A stretch of DNA of 30,897 nt from a virus. The stretch spans positions 1-30,897 of the IMG/VR virus record IMGVR_UViG_3300025138_000203, one strand, 5' to 3'. Shown in pieces: positions 8,091 through 19,600 of this stretch. The notes below the pieces were generated by a model, which worked only from the letters and a program-made list of their open reading frames with translations, was not told the origin of the DNA and made no database searches. The position numbers were made by a program, and so were the translations under genes. How positions within the stretch are numbered: the stretch's first letter is position 1; each line of letters begins with the position of its first letter.

Positions 8091-10567
8091 TGGTATGGGG
8101 TTTAGGCGCTTACTCTAAAGGACAAGCAGACAGGGTACGAGATACGAGAGCGCTTAGAGCTGAGAACGCTAGGCTTTACGCTGATTACATTCAGCTTAAT
8201 CCAGATGTAAGCGCAGCCGAAAGCGACAAGTATGCTTCCTCTTTAGCTGGTGACAGCGAACTTATGCGGTCACAGTTGCCGTCAGTAGAGGCAATGAAGT
8301 CAAGAGTGCAGCGCCGTCAGGCTGAAGTAGCGGCGGCGGCTAGCTCAAGAGAGACAGCAAAGCGGCGAGCGCTCCAAGATGAAGTAGGCAGGGCTTCTGA
8401 GGTAATGGGGCAAATGATGGTCGGGTCTAAGGACAACAAGACTGCTATTGAACAGTTTGGCAAAGCTGGTAACGGCATATGGTCGTCAGCGATCTTGTCT
8501 CCTGACGGCAGTGTGAGTAGCGCCGTAACAGCATTGGGTCAAGCCAACGCTATTAAGACTATAACGCCACAAGTAAACGCCGCGCAGTCAGTGTGGGCGG
8601 CTAACCCAATACCTGACAAATATCAATCGCAAGTTTTAAACACAGTTACTAACCAAGACTTGGTTGGTAGCTTTAAAAACATGGGCGCTCAGTTAACAGA
8701 AAATAGGCGGCAATCGTTGCAAGCTGCCGTACCAACTAACTCTAAGAAAGAGGCAAACTCTGCTGATGTTCTTAACGCTAACGCTAATGATGTTGCGTGG
8801 CAAAGCGAAGTTGCAAAATTAAAGCCCTATTTTAGCGAAGGCGAAATAGAAGATATAAAAGGCTCTTCTTGGCAACCAGAGTGGGGCGCATTTACTACTC
8901 GTCAATCAGATGAGATGGACAGAGCCTTAAAGTCAGCAACAGCAGCAGCCGAAAGTTTTTATGGCAATCCAGAAAACTTAGCAAAGGTAACGAGCGAAGA
9001 AGATTTGTACGCACAAATTTACAACTCAATGTCCAAGGATTTAAGCCCTCTAAATAAGATTAATGGCGCAGCCGATCTGCCGTCTGAGGTAAAAGGTTTT
9101 GCTAAGACAGCGTGGAACACGCTTAGAAACAACAATGTTGTTGCTTTAAATGCTCAAGAAGAAGCAACTATTCTTGAAAAACAACAAGCTGAGCTAAGCG
9201 GTATTCTTGTAAATGAAAAAATCAACAAGGATAGAACAAAGGTTGTGGACGCATTGGCAAGCCAATGGCGCATTATTTCTAACAGTGACAGTAAGATGTC
9301 AGAAAAGGACAAAGCAATTTTTGTTAGCAATGTTGAAAATCTTGTTTCCACATCTAACGATGTGGCAGCGTCTTTGAATTTTGATATTAGTGCTGACAAT
9401 TATTATAACAATCTGTTGAGTACGATATCCAGACAGGCTGACATAGAATTTGATAGCGCAGTAAAAATTTCTTCGGAAACAGTTATTAAAGCGATGTTCG
9501 ATATAGCTAACAGAACTAGACAAGCAGACGATATAGACACTGCTATGAGAACTTTAGGAGTAACTGATTTTAGTACGCAAGTAATAGACGATCCAGAAAG
9601 ATGGGAAGAGTTTGGTAACGCTATGAGAATGGCGATTGCAGAAAGAATTAGAGTTCAGAACGATGTAATCCCGAATGATTGGGGTAAAGGCGCAAACGCT
9701 CCATCCTACGATGACTTGGGCGACTTACTGAGCCAGAAAGCGCAAGAGATTACAGAAGAAATTACTGGTAGAAACGGCTTTATGGAAGCTGAAGGCCGAC
9801 TACAAAAAGCCAACGCTAGCAAATCAGTAGTGGGCATAGAGCAAGAACTAGAGCGCGGAAACGAATACATAGCAGCAGCTCAAGATGCAATGGAAGAACT
9901 TGTATTCTTTGAGCAGCAAGCGACTTCTCTTATAAACGGCAACGTATTGCCGATGACAATGGAACAGAAAGCAGCAGCCAGAGAGCAACTGCGAAATGTC
10001 TTAGTTTTAAAACAAAATCTAAACAACGCTGTTACAGGTATCAGCTCAGAAATGCGGATCATGGCGCGTAACAAACAGTCACTTAGAACGGCTGATCGTG
10101 AGACATCTTGGCAAGCCTCTAGTACACAAATGACCTCTGAGCTTACCAATCTCTCACAACAAAACATGCCAACTAAAGAGCTAAGAGCTAACGTCGAGCA
10201 GTTAGTTGATAAAGTAATCGAAGAAAATGGATTAAACAGGCTTCTTGTGACTGACTATACTATGGAAGGCGAAGAAAGAGCATGGAAGTTTGCTGACATT
10301 ATGCGAAAAAGCCCAGCAGTTAGCGGACTTATGTGGCTCAACGCAAACGCACCCATCAAGGCAAGACAAGATGATCTTCGCAATACACTTCTCAGGTTAG
10401 CTGAAAAAGAAGTAGGACTTACCACGCAGGGCCAGATGCGGCGTGACGATGCTTCTGGACTAACTCTTGGAAATTTATTTGATGAGATTGGTCAGGGGCT
10501 AACGGTAGTCGGGGATATCATTGTTGGAGCTGTTAACAAAGATTGGCGCTACTCTGACCCTGAGTAG
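8090..10567 (+). CDS. Putative internal virion / DNA ejection protein (gp15-like)
   Basis: 825 aa, almost entirely helical and charged, with repeated heptad-like stretches (for example residues about 360-420, 590-660). There is no signal peptide and no catalytic motif that I can see. Size, helix content and position between a 418-aa and a 3311-aa protein fit the T7 gp15 type of ejection-tube protein; that is inference from order and composition. The ATG overlaps the preceding stop by one base. Its TAG stop is shared with copy 2 of the TAGGGACGACT element. Confidence 0.6.
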   Translation: MVWGLGAYSKGQADRVRDTRALRAENARLYADYIQLNPDVSAAESDKYASSLAGDSELMRSQLPSVEAMKSRVQRRQAEVAAAASSRETAKRRALQDEVGRASEVMGQMMVGSKDNKTAIEQFGKAGNGIWSSAILSPDGSVSSAVTALGQANAIKTITPQVNAAQSVWAANPIPDKYQSQVLNTVTNQDLVGSFKNMGAQLTENRRQSLQAAVPTNSKKEANSADVLNANANDVAWQSEVAKLKPYFSEGEIEDIKGSSWQPEWGAFTTRQSDEMDRALKSATAAAESFYGNPENLAKVTSEEDLYAQIYNSMSKDLSPLNKINGAADLPSEVKGFAKTAWNTLRNNNVVALNAQEEATILEKQQAELSGILVNEKINKDRTKVVDALASQWRIISNSDSKMSEKDKAIFVSNVENLVSTSNDVAASLNFDISADNYYNNLLSTISRQADIEFDSAVKISSETVIKAMFDIANRTRQADDIDTAMRTLGVTDFSTQVIDDPERWEEFGNAMRMAIAERIRVQNDVIPNDWGKGANAPSYDDLGDLLSQKAQEITEEITGRNGFMEAEGRLQKANASKSVVGIEQELERGNEYIAAAQDAMEELVFFEQQATSLINGNVLPMTMEQKAAAREQLRNVLVLKQNLNNAVTGISSEMRIMARNKQSLRTADRETSWQASSTQMTSELTNLSQQNMPTKELRANVEQLVDKVIEENGLNRLLVTDYTMEGEERAWKFADIMRKSPAVSGLMWLNANAPIKARQDDLRNTLLRLAEKEVGLTTQGQMRRDDASGLTLGNLFDEIGQGLTVVGDIIVGAVNKDWRYSDPE

Positions 10568-10585
10568 GGACGACTACTAAAGGCG
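10565..10585 (+). promoter_or_regulatory. Repeated TAGGGACGACT element, copy 2 (best candidate late promoter)
   Basis: TAGGGACGACT at 10565-10575 followed by ACTAAAGG. Compared with the T7 class (ACGACT, one base, then ACTATAGGG; T3 has ACTAAAGGG), this copy matches both the recognition and the initiation parts, with one base fewer between them. It starts a 59-base leader before the 3311-aa gene. The leader also holds an inverted repeat CATTTAA (10589-10595) / TTAAATG (10610-10616) whose right arm touches the GGAG ribosome binding site at 10616-10619. No functional data; promoter status is inferred. Confidence 0.55.
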
Positions 10586-10626
10586 CTTCATTTAATCTCA
10601 TTTTATAGGTTAAATGGAGTACCTAA

Positions 10627-13600
10627 ATGGACAACGCTATTGAGCGCCGACTTGCACGTATGCAAGCAAAACGTGATGCCGCAACAACAAGCACAGACTA
10701 CACTGGTTTAAGCGGATCATCACTGGTTAACGACAGAAATTTTCTTAATGATGTGCGCGGATATTACCGCGATCAGGGTAAAACCTTCAGTTCAAATTCT
10801 GAAATGATTGACAACTTCTATACAGATAGACGTTGGAAAGATGTAAACAGCTTATCGGCTGGGATGTCGCTGTTAGAGTACGGCTTTGCTGGCGAAGACC
10901 AAGGGCGCTTATCGCGCCTGAGTAAGGCATGGAGAAACGCCCCACCAAGAGGCAGCACTTTAGATAAAGTTAAAGACTACGGCATAGCAGCAGTTTTAGA
11001 CCCAATTAACGTTATACCTACCGTCAGCGCTGGGAGAGCTGCACAGGCAACAAGGCTCGCAGCTTTAGGGGCTGGTCAAACAGCAGAGGAAGCAGCCAAG
11101 CTGGGTGTCAGACAGGGTACACGACAAGGCGCTATATCAGAAGCTAAAATAAATGCTGGGATTGAGGTTGGATTTGATGCAGCTTCTCAAGCTGGCGAAA
11201 TACAGCAAGGTGTCAGTGAAGAATACGATCCCACACGAACACTTTTAGCTGGCACATTGGGCGCTACTGCTGGTGGTACTATAGGGTATGGGCTTAGTAA
11301 CATTGCGGCTAAATGGAGAACTGGAAAACCGTTAACAAAAGCAGAAGAAGGGGATATAGCAAAAGCTCTTGGCATTGAACCAGAGCAGCTTACAGATGAG
11401 CAAATACGTGCGGCTCTTGGCGTTAGCGATCAGCTTGCATTGCCAGCTCCTGACGGTTCTGATCTTGGCGCACTGACAGGCGAGCCAATTCGCATGGCTT
11501 TACCAGCTCCAAGAGCTGCCCCAACGGAAGAAATACAAGAGCTATTCGAAGCACAAGACATGCTTAATGCTGAACGCCAATCCTTGATGGAAGATTATCA
11601 AGAGGTGTTTGGCAGACAGGTAGACGGTCAGTACACGCCAGCTCAGCTTGCAGAAATGCAAGAACTTAGAGATCGAATTTCTGAAATATCTGAAGAGTTA
11701 AATACTGTTAACGTCGAAGTAACAGACGTAGACGTTAAGCTTGCTGACATTAAAAAAGCTGAAGAAGGGCTAGCTGATTTAAACCAAGCGATCCAAGACC
11801 CACAAAGTAAGACTACCATAGGTGATATAGAGGCTGCTCAAGCAAGCATAGCTTCCCTCAAGTCAAATCTAAGTGTTAGAACCGAAGGTTTACAGACAGC
11901 TACAAAAGATCAGACAGACATATTCTATGACGTTCCTGTGTCGCGCAGAGATATAAAAGTTAAAGAACGTATAGAAGACATGGTTGCTGAAGGTATAGTT
12001 ACCTTCCGTCAGATAAAAGAAGATGCGGAAGCTGGTAATCTTTATATAACCAGCAGTGGTAATTTTACGTCGAAAACGGCTGATGAAATTGAAGCTAAGT
12101 ACGGATCACCAACGGCAGATACGAGCGACAAAACTCCAACGGCAGATTCAACGGCAGACACATCTCCAGGAAAAGTTGAGGAAGTTACAGAAGTTGCTGC
12201 TGTCGAAGAGCCAGACGCTCTTTCTAGTGATATTATTTCGTCTGCTGCTAAAGAAATGGAAGACACTTCCGCTCAAGTAGCTCGCGCTCAAGATGATTTA
12301 GATATAATCACAAGCTCCATAGACGACATGACCACAGTAGGTAATTACCAAAAAGCTGCTATCAGAGGTATGCTCAACAAAGGTGAGATTAGCCAAGAAG
12401 CATTTGATATTCTTGACGCTGACATAGACGATAACTTCTTTGTTACTGATGATGCGTTCGATGCCGCAAAAACTGGAAGACCTACAGACAAACAACTTGA
12501 AGCTATGGGTGCAAAACGCTCTATGGTTGAAGCCCCAAAAAGACAAAAGGGCGTACCTTCTATCGAAAACGCTAGGAAGATTTACACTGGCCCAAAAGCT
12601 GAAGAAATATTTGCTCGCTACGATAAGCTTCAAAACGAAATAGAAATTTATACAAAAGACAAGACTACTATTGGCAGCATAGCCTTTCGCCCTGAGTTTG
12701 AAAAAGCGCTTAAAAAAGAAGTAGCTTCAAATGTTAAAAGGCTTACAGCAGAAAAGAAAAAATCGAAATCATCAAAGGAAAGCGATGCTGTTGAAGCAAG
12801 GATAGTCAAAGAAAAAGCACGACTTGAAACTGATATGCAAAGCTATGACGCTAGCACTGATCAGATGATAAAGAGATTGATGTCGGAACAGCAAGACGCG
12901 CTTAAAGAATTTACCGATGGGCGTTTTGATGCGCCAGAACCGAAGGTGGACAACCAAACTAAGTACCTAAACAACTTAGAAGAAGAGATGATCGCTTGGA
13001 AGAAAAAGCGAAAAATGCGCGATATGCTTCGGGGTGTTCCAGAGGTAGATGAGCTAACAAACGAAGAGATTGTAGCCATTGAAGTTCGCTTAAAGAAAGA
13101 TATGAGCAACTTTGCTAGTCGCAGCCCACGATTAGAAGAGTTCAAACGCTTAAATGAAGCACAACAAAAGATAGTATTAGATGAGGTCACTGAAAACAGA
13201 CGCGACACTCTCACAAGAGAAAAGATAAATCAAAAGTCTAAACGTATTGCTGGCACGACAGGTAAAGCTACTGAGAATATAGATATATTTGCTGGTAAAA
13301 ACGTTCAGACTTACCGCGATGCAAAAGGCAACCTGATTACTGAAGCTACAACGCAAGGTATGCTGAGAAAAAGCAGAGCCACAAGAGTAAAGAAACGTGC
13401 GCTTAAAGAAGAAGGCTTTGAAGCGGTTAAAGCTAGAGCTGAACTTGATGCTGATCAGGGTAAATTAAAAATATTTTATGAGTTCAAAGGAACTGGTAGA
13501 GAGCGCGTCATTGACAGGGGTAGTAAGCCTAAGCTGAGCAATGGAGAGGTGGGTTATTATAACCACGTTACTGGTCAAAAATACGCAAACATTGAAAGTC

Positions 13601-16600
13601 TTAAAAAAGAAGGTTTGCTAAGCGAAGCTGAGCCAGCGCCAGAAACTACACAAGCTACTATTATGTCTGAAGGAGACTTTAGAGCAGCAGAGCAAACGCT
13701 ACAAAATAAGCTTGGTACACAGCTCATTGCTGGCGGCGACTTTAACGAGCTTATGGCTGAGTACCTAAAGGAAAGCAAAGCCCTTAACGCTAGGTACGTT
13801 CAAACAGATGCACCAAGCGCTGAAGAAAAAATTGTAGACATGAAGGGGGCAGAGGTTACCCCAGAAGAGCCAGTTATCGCTGGTAAACTAGAGCCTGTAA
13901 TTAAAGACAGCGCTGGCAATTCTATGAGGATAGCTATTATCCCGAAAGACCCCAACTTTAAGTTCGTCATTAACGGTAAAGAAAAAGTTTACGGCGCTCG
14001 CATGTTGGGACAAAACCAATCTAGCGTTGATGACTTGTTTGGCGAAGGTCAAAAGAACAATAGGGATCAGTGGGTAATTGCTTATCTGCCATCCAACTTT
14101 CCTAAGAGAGATATGAGCAACCCTAAAAAGGTTAGAGCTAAGATGCAGACGGTTGGCAAAAAAGAGCCGACCACTATGCAAAAAGTCGAGGCTATGGTTA
14201 ACCCAAAAGCTAAGCCAGTAGAACAAGAGTACGTTCCACCAGCGCGTCCATTAGAAATGTCCAAGGACGGCGACACTACAAAAATTAGCATGAGCGCAAT
14301 ACGTGACGGTGAGCCTAATGGGTCAGAGATTATTAGGTCACTCTTTACGCTTAGCTTGCTTAATCCAAAAACTAAGGGAAAATACAAAAGTCTTTTAGAC
14401 TTTTCAAATTCTAATCTCTCATTGCGTGAGATGGACAACATTATTGAGACTGCCGAAAGCCAAGATTGGAAAGTTACAATTCAAGTCGGCGGTGTAGACA
14501 AAGAAATACCGTATTCCCTTCGTGTTATGCACCTTAAAAACGCCTACTCAGTTATGAAAGGCGTAGCTCCCGAAGGTATAAAACTTAACAACACGGACAT
14601 CGACACAAGTATTAACCAAGCGTTGGAAATTTTTAAGAAAGCTGGCAAAAAGCAGAAGAAAGAAATTGCTCGCTTACTGAAAATAGTTGTGCCTGAGAAT
14701 ATGGCTCCACGTTTCTTTCAAACAAAAGATATCTCTTCTGCTTACCAAACAACGCAGCAAGAAAAAATGGCTGGTGAAAATACTATTCGCCTTAACCCTA
14801 AAGAGCTAGAAGGAACTGGTATCAACCCTGTCCATTTGACGATGCATGAGCTGGGTCATTGGGTCTATCGCAATATGATGAGCTACGAGGACAGAGCTTT
14901 CTTTTGGGACAACCTATCTAAGTTTTACGATGAAGATAGTAACTTCCAGCTTTACCCTAAAGCGTACAAAATTATAGGTAAGCCTGAGTACGACAGCGAT
15001 GGTAATTTTGTAAAGAATGTAGAGGGTACTCGTACACCATCAGTAAGTGGCGTTGGCATAGTGTCAAAGACTACGCCTCAAGAATACTTTGCTAATCAGT
15101 TTGTAGCTTACATGATGAACCAGCAAGGCGCTTTGGTCGTAGACACTAGCCTCATGGAAAAAGTAAAAGGCATGGTTAAAAAGCTTTGGAAAAAGCTAAT
15201 AGACCCTGATTACGAAGACACTGACTTAACCAAATTCTTTGACCGACTGATAAAAGATAAAAACGATGCAGCTCGCGCAGCTCACTCTAATCCTGTAGAG
15301 CCAACTGACGACTTTAGTAGGTTTATACAAACAAGGTTTGACCAGTTGCAGATACTTCATAGAAGTATTGATAGTAAGATTAGGTCTGGCGATACAGCAT
15401 CAGCAGCCGACGAACTTCTAAAGCTGGCTAACACCTACCGTAGTATGGCGTTCAACAAAAGGGACGGCAAAATTGCTGCTCAAAAAAAGAAAGAGCCATA
15501 CAACGATGCAAGGACAGGTGTGTTTGCACCCATCAAGCCATACGCAGTTGTTATGAAGCGCTGGGCTAAGCAGATAAACGATGAGCTACGCATAGAAGAT
15601 ACTAGAGCTGGTGACGTTCAATCACCTAACGCCAGTGGGTATTCAGCAGAAGCGTTAAGCGCTGTCGAAAAGCTATGGGGCAAAACAAAAATGTCTATGA
15701 TAGGCGACGACACGGCTATGGCGACTGACCCTATGCTGGCAAATCTTAATGACGTTATTATGGGTACGCTTAACAGCCAGTACAAGAATGTAACTGGTGG
15801 CGATATTCCATCATTTGTTCCAGCAAGTATTAAGATGCGTAGGGGTAGACCAGTTGGATCAACAGGTCGCAAGCCGCATAGTATAGAAAGACGTAATGCT
15901 ATCAACAACGCTAGGCAAAGAAAGAATATTCAAGTTACCCAGCAGATGATGGAAGCAGCGAGCGAAGACATGAAAAAGTCTGCGTCTGCTGCCGTTAAGT
16001 CTGGTCAGCCATACATGGACTTTAGGTCTATGGACTTGGATACGCTGATGAGGAATTGGGATCGCTTTGGTGATAGCCGACAAAGAACAGAAGTCGCTCA
16101 GTTCGCAAAAGATTTGTCTCACAAGCTGCCGCCGTCTAACGTTGCGACAACCAATCGACTATTTAAACAAGGCGCTGACTATAAACAGATAATGGACTTG
16201 GCGTGGAAAGCGAAGCAAGACGGCAATGCAGACCACGTTATGCTTGCAATCCGCGAGCTTCAAGCTCGCAAGTCTTCTACTGGTAAATACGATCCAACTC
16301 AGTTCGATGCAGCAGTTTTGAGGGCAGTTGACGCGGAGCATCACTTTAACCAAGGAGATGCAGCAGTTCTTGGCGTTCCAGCAAAAGCACCGTTTGCGTT
16401 GCGTTCGTTCTTGACGGCAATAACGCACCGAAAACCACGCATTGCTTACGTCGCTAGAACTATGTCAGCAAGGCTGGCCTATTTAGGCGTAGAGCTACCG
16501 TCTAACCCAGCGTCAGAAGGCTATAATAACTACAGAAATACAGCTAGAAAAAGTGCAACAACTTTAGAAAAGGCAGAGGATATAACTCCTGTCGTTCGTC

Positions 16601-19600
16601 TTGTAAGTGACTTGCTTCTTGACGCTGAATTAGTAGACGAAGCGACCTACGAATTAATGGGCCAGCTTGGTAGAAAATTTGGTGTAGAACCCAAGAAGTT
16701 AGTCGCTGATATTATTATCCAAGACAACGACATGAAGACAAAGCCGACTACGGTTAAGAGTATTATGGATCAGGTGTCAGGCGAAGAAAGATTTGCACTA
16801 GAAGACGCAATAAATGACATTCGCCAGAACATTACTCCCAGCCTTGGGTATGTGATGAAGGGTTTGATTGCCAACCCTAATGCTCGCAAGCGTTTTCCTT
16901 TCATAACGCTACATGGGGAGATGGTTTCTCCTGACGTTACCATGCCAAAAGGATCGCCTACAGTTCATTTCACTGAGAGCGTCCCTGCCGAACATGCTAA
17001 AAACTATGTAGATGACGTATTAGATAACCTTGACCCAGCTCAGCTTATGTCAGCTCGCAGATTTACTGATAGCGAAACTCCGCAAGTTTACTATGCTAGC
17101 GTTAGCAAGTTGGGTGGATTGTCTGGTGGCGTTAGGATTAAATCTACGCCAGATAATTTTATTGAACGTATGCGAACAACTATCATACAGGGTCTTAATG
17201 ACGACAACGCTAGCGAGACTGTAAATGATTTGCTTGATGAGCTGGAATTAGTAACCGATGAGATAGCATACTTGTCTGTAAGAGCTGAAGAAACTTCACA
17301 GTCTAGGTCGCACCTCAACAACCTATTTGAGTTTGAAAAGTCTTTACGCAAAGAGCTGAGAGACACACACTCTATTGGTGAGGAAATTGAAACTATACCA
17401 GTTTTCGTCAGAGATACGAAGCCAGCCGTGTTTGGAGATGTAGTCAGCCAGAAAAATCCTTTATTCACTGAGATAGCTCAAGCAATTCTACGCAACAATC
17501 AAGGCAGAGACACTCAAAGAGCTGGCGAAATCTTAATGGAGAGTGAAACAGGCGGCTATGAAACACTCGTAAACATGGCTGGATCAAAGAGCAAACTGCA
17601 CAGAATAATGAAAGACATAGGCTTTAGCAGTGTCCAAGTGAACGGAGCTAAGACCTTATTTAATTCGTCTGACATGAGGTACATTCGTGACTACGCTCTT
17701 AGATCGGAAGATTTAAACCACACCGTAGGGCTAGAAAAGAAAGCACACTCTGCAAACGTGGCGTTTGTGGATGCCGCTATGCTGGGTAAGGATGAGGGTG
17801 AAAATCTTATACGCTCAGTAATGTCTGCAATGGAAAGCGTTGGGGTATCTCCACGATTTATAGACGCAATGGACAAGAAGCGTCGAGGCAAACAAATAGG
17901 TGAGGGTGAGGCGCAAGAAATGCGTAAGGCCGCAACCCTATTCACTACTAAAAACAATGCAGAAATAACAGCCAACGCTGGCATGACGTTTATCTCAAGG
18001 GTATTCAATCCTCTCAAGGGTGGTGGGGGCCACTACGAGCGCCATGCAGTAGCCGTAAGTAAGATTTGTACACCGCTACTTAGAAAGCTGAATGATCTTC
18101 CTGACGGCGGTAATTTGGTGTCTCGCTGGTGGAGAGATAGTGCGGTCACAATGTATGACAGTGCCTCTGGTGCAATGGGTGGAGCGATTGGATTTGTTCC
18201 AAAAGCTAGAGCGACACAACCTCAGAGCCACAGTCGAATATTGGCGGCTGCGAGAATGGGCGATGTAACCAAGCTCAAGTCTAAAGATGAGGTCGAAATC
18301 TTTAATATGCTCAGGACTTACTTTGACAATACGCTGGTTCGTATGCGTCAAGCTGGTATGCAAGTTGGGAACATTTCAAGAAACTACGTTCCTCAAGTCT
18401 ACAGAAAAGACTTAATCGAAGCTGACAGAGAAGAGTTTGAGCGGCGGTTGTCTTTGTATTTCTTGGCAGAGGATGCGGAAAGACCACTAGGCCCAGATCG
18501 CGTCAACCCACTTACAGAGGTCGAGGCAAGAGCGAAAGCCTTTAAGATGGCTGACAGTATTGTGGCTGACGATGGCGTTATGAGGCCGCATGACTTAAAC
18601 ATTAAGAGACAGCCAGCCGAAGGTAAGTCTGCTGACCACACGTTTCAACGTGTAATTAGATTGGACACAGTGAACGGTGGTATGTTTAACGACCCAACGA
18701 ACCCAAACAACTTACAAGACTTTTTAGAGAACGACATAATGATTGTCGTCAGCAAGTATAGTGATGCAGCCGAGCGAGACATGGACTTATTCAAGTCATT
18801 CGGCGCTGGGCATCATGCCGTTGACGATTACTTTATTGGCCTCAACGCTAACAACGATAACATGGATGACCTAATTCGTATTATTAAAGGTGACAAGGTT
18901 GATATTGTGACACGCAAGGTTCGTGACCCAAGAGCCAAGCAAGAGCAGACAGTGAACTTTGACTATACTTATATGTCTGCACCAGCCAGACTTAAAAGAA
19001 AAGGTGAAGCTGAAAAAGCTGCTGCTGAAGTAGTCCAGTTAGCAAGGGGTGGCGCTACAAAGGCTGAAGTTTCTGAGTACCTAAACAGGCTGCATCGAAG
19101 GTCAGAAGCAGACTTAAAAGATATGAATGCAGAAGAACGCACTCTTGAGCTAAACAAAGTGAAAAACTTTAAGCTACGTGCAGAAGCTATTGCTGATGGC
19201 ATAGTGACAGCTAAAGGCGGTCTAACGCCAGTGCGTAGAGAGAACCAGCTACACGCTAAACAATATCTAAACCTAGTTAAACGCAAACAGCACAACGGAG
19301 AAGAGGGTGCATACACTGGTGTTCTTCAAACAACCCAGAAATGGCTTACTGGTTTTAACGCTGTTACCTTGCTACCGTTTACAATCTTATCCTCTCTAGG
19401 TGATAGCACGTTACCGTTGATCCAATCAGGTAACTTCCAAGCGTGGGCAAGAGGTGTAAAGAACTACGCCCAGAACGATGAGAATTATCGTGAGATGATT
19501 ACTAACGTTGGTGCAGCTACTGAAAACATTACATTCAAATACATGACCCAAGCCTTCGGTGTTGACAGCACTAAGTTTACCAATGGCTATTTCAACGCTA